Positions 7,114 through 10,684 of a stretch of 10,684 nucleotides of DNA are shown here, piece after piece. This stretch comes from Clostridia bacterium (GTDB taxonomy: Bacteria > Bacillota > Clostridia > Saccharofermentanales > Saccharofermentanaceae), in contig JADGQQ010000096.1 of NCBI GenBank assembly GCA_017881645.1, forward strand, positions 1-10,684. Direction: 5' to 3'. A program made the position numbers and the translations under genes. Numbering within the stretch: position 1 is the first letter of the stretch; each line of letters starts with the position of its first letter. The notes beneath the pieces were generated by a model, which saw only the letters and a program-made list of their open reading frames with translations, ran no database searches and had not been told where the DNA came from.

Positions 7114-8466
7114 GTGGGAAGACTTCATAGCGTGTCACTAAACAGAGAACTGTGCATGGGCTGTACAAACTGCATTAAGGGCTGCCCGACGGAAGCGATT
7201 CGTGTAAGAGACGGGAAAGCCGTCATTGACGAAAACCGGTGCATTGACTGCGCCGAATGTATTCGAATCTGCCCGCATCATGCCAAACGAGCTGTGACGG
7301 ATACTCTTCCTGAACTGTCAGAACGTCATGATGATTTTCCGTGCGTTGCGTTGATTCCGCCGTCCCTTTATTCGCAATTCAGTGTTCCGGCCAACAGGGC
7401 ATCGATTCTAAATGCTATGAACACCCTTGGTTTTGATTATGTTTATGAAGTCGCATTGGGTGCCGCGGCATCATCAGTCAGAACAAGAGAAATTCTCAAT
7501 GAGACCAGAGCTGCCGAAGAAGTCCTGAAGGACGGGACGGAGTCAGGATTTCCGCTCATTTCGTCAGCCTGCCCCGTTGTTGTCCGGCTCATCCAAATGA
7601 AATACAAATCACTGATTCCTCATCTTATTTCTCTGGATGCGCCCATGGAAATAACAGCTCGCTATGCGAGAGAAGAAGCCTCAAAAAAATCCGGCGTACC
7701 GCCTGAAAATGTCATGATCTATTTTATTTCGCCCTGCCCGTCCAAAAGGTCGGCATCACTCAATCCTTTGGGTCAGAAAGAATCCGATGTGAATTATGTA
7801 CTCGCAATGCATGATGTGTATCCTCTTTTGCTGAATTTGCTGGAAAAGCCTGATGCCGGGTCTTCGGATTCTTCAGGGAAGGCGGATGCGCATCCTCTGG
7901 CAGATCCGACCGGAGTACAATGGGCTACATCAGGAGGTGAAGCCTCAACTCTAGATACGGAAAAGTATATGGCTGTTGACGGCATTCACAATGTCATTTC
8001 CATTTTGAATGAAATTGAGAATGAGAATCTGAAAGATATTGAATTTGTTGAACCCTCCTGTTGTTTCGGAGGCTGTATCGGTGGTCCGTTAACTGCAACC
8101 AATCCTTTTTCTGCAAAAGCAAGGATGCGAAGCGTCATTCACAAAGCCAGAGAAGACCACGGGAAGAATCCGGGCAACTGCCTTCATTCCAATGCCTTGG
8201 ATCCTCACATCTGGGAGGAACCTTTGTCCGATAACGATTCGATGCGACTGGACGAAGACATTGAGACAGCTCTTGGCAAATACGATCAAATGGAAAAAAT
8301 CCTGTCTACTTTACCTGGACTTGACTGCGGTGCCTGCGGGGCACCCACATGTGCTGCACTCGCTGAAGATATCGTACAAGGAAATGCACTCGAAACCGAC
8401 TGTATCATTAAGTTAAAGGAACAAATTCGAAAAGTCGCTCAGGAGATCAATATACTGAAGCTCTAA
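7114..8466 (+). CDS. hydS: HydS-like (group D-type) [FeFe]-hydrogenase homologue, putative H2/redox sensor
   Basis: This 450-residue iron-sulfur protein starts with two [4Fe-4S] ferredoxin motifs (Cys14, 17, 20, 24 and 43, 46, 49, 53). An [FeFe]-hydrogenase H-cluster domain follows, and the end is a CxxC-x4-C-x16-C cluster motif (405, 408, 413, 430). The H-cluster signatures are degenerate: L1 is SSACPVV (Cys153 kept, proton-relay Cys replaced by Ala152), L2 is SPCPSKR (Cys208), and L3 is EPSCCFGGCIGG (Cys317 and Cys321), with Ser in place of the conserved Met. The acidic proton-channel stretch is replaced by SSVRTREI. All four cluster ligands remain. From what I know, putative sensory group D enzymes such as HydS of Thermoanaerobacter share the Cys-to-Ala change. 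GTG at 7114 follows GAGGG (7102-7106) by 7 bases; a TTG at 7093 lacks a binding site. Residues about 246-266 form a Ser/Asp/Ala-rich insertion. H2 or redox sensing is inferred. Confidence 0.88.
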   Translation: MGRLHSVSLNRELCMGCTNCIKGCPTEAIRVRDGKAVIDENRCIDCAECIRICPHHAKRAVTDTLPELSERHDDFPCVALIPPSLYSQFSVPANRASILNAMNTLGFDYVYEVALGAAASSVRTREILNETRAAEEVLKDGTESGFPLISSACPVVVRLIQMKYKSLIPHLISLDAPMEITARYAREEASKKSGVPPENVMIYFISPCPSKRSASLNPLGQKESDVNYVLAMHDVYPLLLNLLEKPDAGSSDSSGKADAHPLADPTGVQWATSGGEASTLDTEKYMAVDGIHNVISILNEIENENLKDIEFVEPSCCFGGCIGGPLTATNPFSAKARMRSVIHKAREDHGKNPGNCLHSNALDPHIWEEPLSDNDSMRLDEDIETALGKYDQMEKILSTLPGLDCGACGAPTCAALAEDIVQGNALETDCIIKLKEQIRKVAQEINILKL

Positions 8467-8493
8467 GAGGAATGATGAAGAACGGAGTCAACA

Positions 8494-8862
8494 ATGGCAT
8501 ATAAAATCTCCAGCTTTGTTAAGGATCTGGATCTCCGGGTCGTGACCGGTGTATATACGGATCATGATCTATTGCATGGCTGCTGCTGCGATATGCTAAG
8601 CTGGGTCATGTCTCGACTGGATCCGGAAACGTGCTGGTTTACCATATTAAACTCCATGAATGTTGTTGCTGTGGCACATCTTTCTGAATGCCCGTGCGTA
8701 ATTCTTACGGAAAATGTACAGATGAGTGACAGTGTTCTGGCGAAAGCCAGAGAAGAACATATCTGCATCTGCAGCAGTCCGGATACCACATATGATGCTG
8801 CCGTAAAACTGGCGGGATTCCTGTCTGCGGCAAAAGGAAGCGCGAATGAAAATATCGTATGA
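8494..8862 (+). CDS. cysteine-rich DRTGG-domain protein (second of two)
   Basis: This 122-residue protein has the same beta-alpha plan as the protein at 6324-6680: GVYTDHDLLHGCCCDMLSWV aligns with its GADLMSDVMAFS region, followed by a WFTILNSMNVVAVAHLSECPCVILTEN core and a short terminal helix. It is unusual in holding eight cysteines, at 30-32 (a CCC run), 47, 66 and 68 (CPC), and 91 and 93 (CIC). These could coordinate a metal or respond to redox state, but this is inference. No signal peptide or membrane segment is visible. GGAG (8485-8488) precedes the ATG. The last 17 bases overlap the start of the PHP gene, so the two are translationally coupled. The family is typically linked to [FeFe]-hydrogenase gene clusters, but its ligand is not known to me. 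Confidence 0.78.
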   Translation: MAYKISSFVKDLDLRVVTGVYTDHDLLHGCCCDMLSWVMSRLDPETCWFTILNSMNVVAVAHLSECPCVILTENVQMSDSVLAKAREEHICICSSPDTTYDAAVKLAGFLSAAKGSANENIV

Positions 8863-9601
8863 CCTTCATATTCATTCTGCACTGTCACCCTGCGCGGAGG
8901 CGGATATGTCGCCCGGCAATATTGTCGGCATGGCTTATCTAAAAGGGTTGGATGTCATAGCCATTACGGATCACCAGACTTGCGCAAATTTGAAGAGCGC
9001 CTTTGCTGCGGCAGAACGTATCCGGAAGGAACAGGGATCGGCTCCGGTCATCCTTCCCGGAATGGAAGTGGAATGTGCAGAAGGATTTCATATGCTTGCC
9101 TTTTTCCCGACTCTGTCTGCGGCATTAGCTTTTGAGGAGTACCTGCGTATCTTTCAGCCGCAGATTCCGAATGTCCCCGATATTTTCGGAGAACAATATC
9201 TATTTGATGAGAATGATGAAATCACTGGAACGGTTAAAAATCTTCTTTCAACTGCCAGCTTTCAAAACTCCATACAGCTGACCGATAAAATACGAAGAGC
9301 CGGCGGCTGCATGATTCCGGCACATGTCGATCGTGAATCATACAGTATTTTGGCATGCTTGGGTGCGATTCCGGAAGAACTGCCCGTTCGAATGGTTGAA
9401 ATCTCAAAAAATTGTCAGTGGAAGTCATTTCTTAAGTACCGCCCGAACATGAGCGAGTATTCCTATATTCGAAATTCGGATGCGCATCGACTCGCGGATA
9501 TTTCTGAACCAGTTGAAACGCTTGAATTTCCATCCATTTTCGAAGACAATTTCGATGCGGAACACATTGTGCAAGCGTTGCGGGAAATGTCAGTCAAGTG
9601 A
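8846..9601 (+). CDS. PHP-domain metal-dependent phosphoesterase
   Basis: This 251-residue cytoplasmic protein of the PHP (polymerase and histidinol phosphatase) superfamily hydrolyses phosphoesters with a two- or three-metal centre. The full set of ligand motifs is visible: DLHIHS (6-11), AITDHQT (39-45), PGMEVE (71-76), GFHML (80-84), PAHVDR (158-163) and NSDAHRL (210-216). It therefore looks catalytically intact. The substrate cannot be read from sequence; nucleotides, phosphoproteins and cyclic phosphates are all known or proposed for relatives. It overlaps the preceding DRTGG gene by 17 bases and lies between two kinase-like ATPases, which suggests, without proof, that it removes phosphate in the same pathway. 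An AAAAGGAAG stretch precedes the ATG. Confidence 0.87.
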   Translation: MKISYDLHIHSALSPCAEADMSPGNIVGMAYLKGLDVIAITDHQTCANLKSAFAAAERIRKEQGSAPVILPGMEVECAEGFHMLAFFPTLSAALAFEEYLRIFQPQIPNVPDIFGEQYLFDENDEITGTVKNLLSTASFQNSIQLTDKIRRAGGCMIPAHVDRESYSILACLGAIPEELPVRMVEISKNCQWKSFLKYRPNMSEYSYIRNSDAHRLADISEPVETLEFPSIFEDNFDAEHIVQALREMSVK

Positions 9602-9607
9602 TATAAT
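9578..9607 (+). promoter_or_regulatory. candidate internal promoter ahead of the second ATPase gene
   Basis: TTGCGG (9578-9583), an 18-base spacer and TATAAT (9602-9607) straddle the end of the PHP gene. The gap that follows (9602-9692) is the only long one in the operon, which supports a secondary promoter. The -35 is weak (3 of 6). Confidence 0.4.
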
Positions 9608-9655
9608 GACCGGGTTAACAAAGCGACTCAGGTGCTGTTTTGTGACGCAGAGTGC

Positions 9656-9671
9656 ATATCATGCGTGATAT
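9656..9671. repeat. inverted repeat in the leader of the second ATPase gene
   Basis: ATATCA-TGCG-TGATAT is a perfect 6-bp inverted repeat with a 4-base spacer, 21 bases ahead of the ATG and just upstream of its AGGA site (9682-9685). It may be a protein-binding site or a weak RNA hairpin near the ribosome binding site. It has the same geometry as the repeat at 6272-6287 but a different sequence. Confidence 0.3.
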
Positions 9672-9692
9672 ACAGAGAGACAGGAACTGGAA

Positions 9693-10244
9693 ATGCTTGA
9701 AATATCCCTGCATATTCTCGATATCCTTAATAATTCCATTACAGCCGGAGCAACACGGATGTCGGTTCGAATTGAAGAGGATGCCGCGGCGGCCGTGCTT
9801 ACGGTTCAGGTGACGGATAACGGCACAGGTATGACTGAGGAAATGCTTGCTGATGTTAAGAACCCTTTTTCTACGACGAGAACCACCCGTAAAGTCGGAC
9901 TTGGATTATCGTTTCTGGAAGAAGCTTGCCGGATCTCAGGCGGGCATCTCACGGTTACTTCAGATCTGGGGTCCGGAACAGGCATAACGGCAACCTTCGC
10001 GATTTCTTCCATTGACAGGGTTCCTTTAGGAAACATGGGAGAGACATTATCCGGACTCATAAGCGCATATCCAAATCTCGATTTTGTATGCAGGTTTGTG
10101 AATCGTTCCGGGATGGAAGCGGGTCTGGACACTGCTGAAATGAGAGAGCTGCTGGGCCCCGTTCCTCTGTCAGAACCCGAAGTATACTTTTTTATTCGTG
10201 ATTATATTGCTGAAAAACAGGAAAACATTTTAGGAGGTATATAG
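9693..10244 (+). CDS. GHKL ATPase, histidine-kinase-like without a phosphoacceptor domain
   Basis: This 183-residue protein is nearly all a HATPase_c domain. The N-box lies in HILDILNNSITAGA (7-20), the G1 box is DNGTGM (42-47), the PFSTTRTTRKVGLGLSFLEE segment (58-77) forms the ATP lid and G2 loop, and GSGTGITATF (93-102) closes the site. There is no sensor, membrane or dimerisation/phosphoacceptor (H-box) part. It is therefore not a classical two-component kinase and must act on, or with, a separate protein. A short C-terminal extension beginning SSIDRVPLGNMGETLSGLI is shared, as far as I recall, by proteins next to clostridial hydrogenase genes. AGGA (9682-9685) precedes the ATG. The AGGAGG of the next gene lies within its own last codons, so the two are coupled. 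Confidence 0.83.
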   Translation: MLEISLHILDILNNSITAGATRMSVRIEEDAAAAVLTVQVTDNGTGMTEEMLADVKNPFSTTRTTRKVGLGLSFLEEACRISGGHLTVTSDLGSGTGITATFAISSIDRVPLGNMGETLSGLISAYPNLDFVCRFVNRSGMEAGLDTAEMRELLGPVPLSEPEVYFFIRDYIAEKQENILGGI

Positions 10245-10245
10245 A

Positions 10246-10614
10246 ATGAAAACACTTGCGGATCTTGAAAAAATCAGAACGGCTGCACAATCGGACATGT
10301 CCGTTCGAAGCCAGAGCGGAAAACGAATTATCGTCGGAATGGCCACTTGCGGAATCGCTGCCGGCGCAAGACCGGTGATGAATTCGCTGCTCGAAGAATT
10401 GCAGATACGGAGTATTACAGATGTAAGCGTCACGATGACGGGCTGTCTCGGCCTCTGCCGTCTTGAACCCATCGTTGAAGTAATTGATGCGGACGGAGAG
10501 AAAGTTACCTATATCAAAATGGATGCCAACAAAGCAAAACGTGTGATTGCAGAGCATATCGTGAATGGTCATGTCTGCCAGGATCTTACGATCGCTTCCG
10601 CAGATACAAAGTAA
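10246..10614 (+). CDS. thioredoxin-fold [2Fe-2S] ferredoxin-like protein (HydC/NuoE-related)
   Basis: This 122-residue protein belongs to the thioredoxin-like [2Fe-2S] ferredoxins related to the NuoE/HydC subunits that feed NADH-linked hydrogenases. The core is IIVGMATCGIAAGARPV (28-44), then an alpha-beta segment and TGCLGLCRLEPIVEV (65-79). Cluster-ligand candidates are Cys35, Cys67 and Cys71. The position where relatives have the first cysteine of the Cx4C pair is Val30, so either a fourth ligand comes from elsewhere (Cys111 is the only other cysteine) or no normal cluster is held. The MATCGIAAGA variant is, as I recall, typical of this hydrogenase-linked family rather than a defect of this copy. 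AGGAGG at 10232-10237 gives a strong start. It would be followed by hydB/hydA beyond the window. Confidence 0.82.
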   Translation: MKTLADLEKIRTAAQSDMSVRSQSGKRIIVGMATCGIAAGARPVMNSLLEELQIRSITDVSVTMTGCLGLCRLEPIVEVIDADGEKVTYIKMDANKAKRVIAEHIVNGHVCQDLTIASADTK

Positions 10615-10684
10615 TGATGAGATTTTCAAGTTTTCAGGTAAATTCATTATTTATCGATCGTATTGGAAACCGATGGATATCACG

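Noticed and set aside
9616..9643. Possible full Rex operator in the gap before the second ATPase
   Set aside because: Only one half (TTAACAA) fits; the opposite half at the proper spacing is absent, so it is mentioned only as a weak hint.
9606..9668. Small open frame of 20 codons after the PHP gene
   Set aside because: It has no ribosome binding site, no recognisable composition, and lies in a probable regulatory leader.
10614..10684. Start of a further gene at the right edge (ATG at 10614/10617, or ATG at 10673)
   Set aside because: The frame from 10614 stays open to the edge but has no ribosome binding site and an unconvincing sequence. The ATG at 10673 leaves only four codons. Neither resembles the expected start of hydB, so no call is made.

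Overview
The window looks like a chromosomal stretch from a strictly anaerobic, fermentative Bacillota, most likely of the class Clostridia. The grounds are the gene types (a stand-alone ACT regulator paired with homoserine dehydrogenase, a long clostridial-type glutamine synthetase, and a hydrogenase-associated signalling cluster), strong AGGAGG-type ribosome binding sites, sigma-A-like promoters and short intergenic gaps. There are no RNA genes, insertion sequences or CRISPR arrays, and no gene-free stretch longer than about 130 bases.

Region 1 (1-2430, + strand): the C-terminal end of an M3-family oligoendopeptidase, an RsmF-like rRNA m5C methyltransferase that overlaps it by ATGA, and an RdgB/HAM1 house-cleaning NTP pyrophosphatase. 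Region 2 (about 2393-4270, + strand): an ACT-domain regulatory protein followed by homoserine dehydrogenase, with a candidate promoter in the end of rdgB and a strong hairpin terminator after hom. Region 3 (4282-6192, - strand): a 636-residue divergent glutamine synthetase, convergent with hom and sharing its terminator.

Region 4 (6242 to the right edge, + strand) is the most interesting part. A divergent promoter region leads into a tight operon: a DRTGG-domain protein, a small GHKL ATPase that appears to start at AUA, a HydS-like (group D-type) [FeFe]-hydrogenase homologue, a second and cysteine-rich DRTGG-domain protein, a PHP-domain phosphoesterase, a second GHKL ATPase without a histidine phosphoacceptor domain, and a thioredoxin-fold [2Fe-2S] ferredoxin-like protein. 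In Clostridia such a set commonly sits just upstream of the electron-bifurcating hydrogenase genes hydB/hydA, which would lie beyond the right edge. The hydrogenase homologue keeps the four cysteines expected to hold the H-cluster but has lost the proton-relay cysteine and other catalytic residues. A sensor of H2 or redox state is therefore more likely than a bulk catalyst. My inference is that the operon is a redox or H2 signalling pathway built from two kinase-like ATPases, a phosphoesterase and two putative ligand-binding proteins, and that it controls fermentative hydrogen metabolism. Its biochemistry is, to my knowledge, not worked out.
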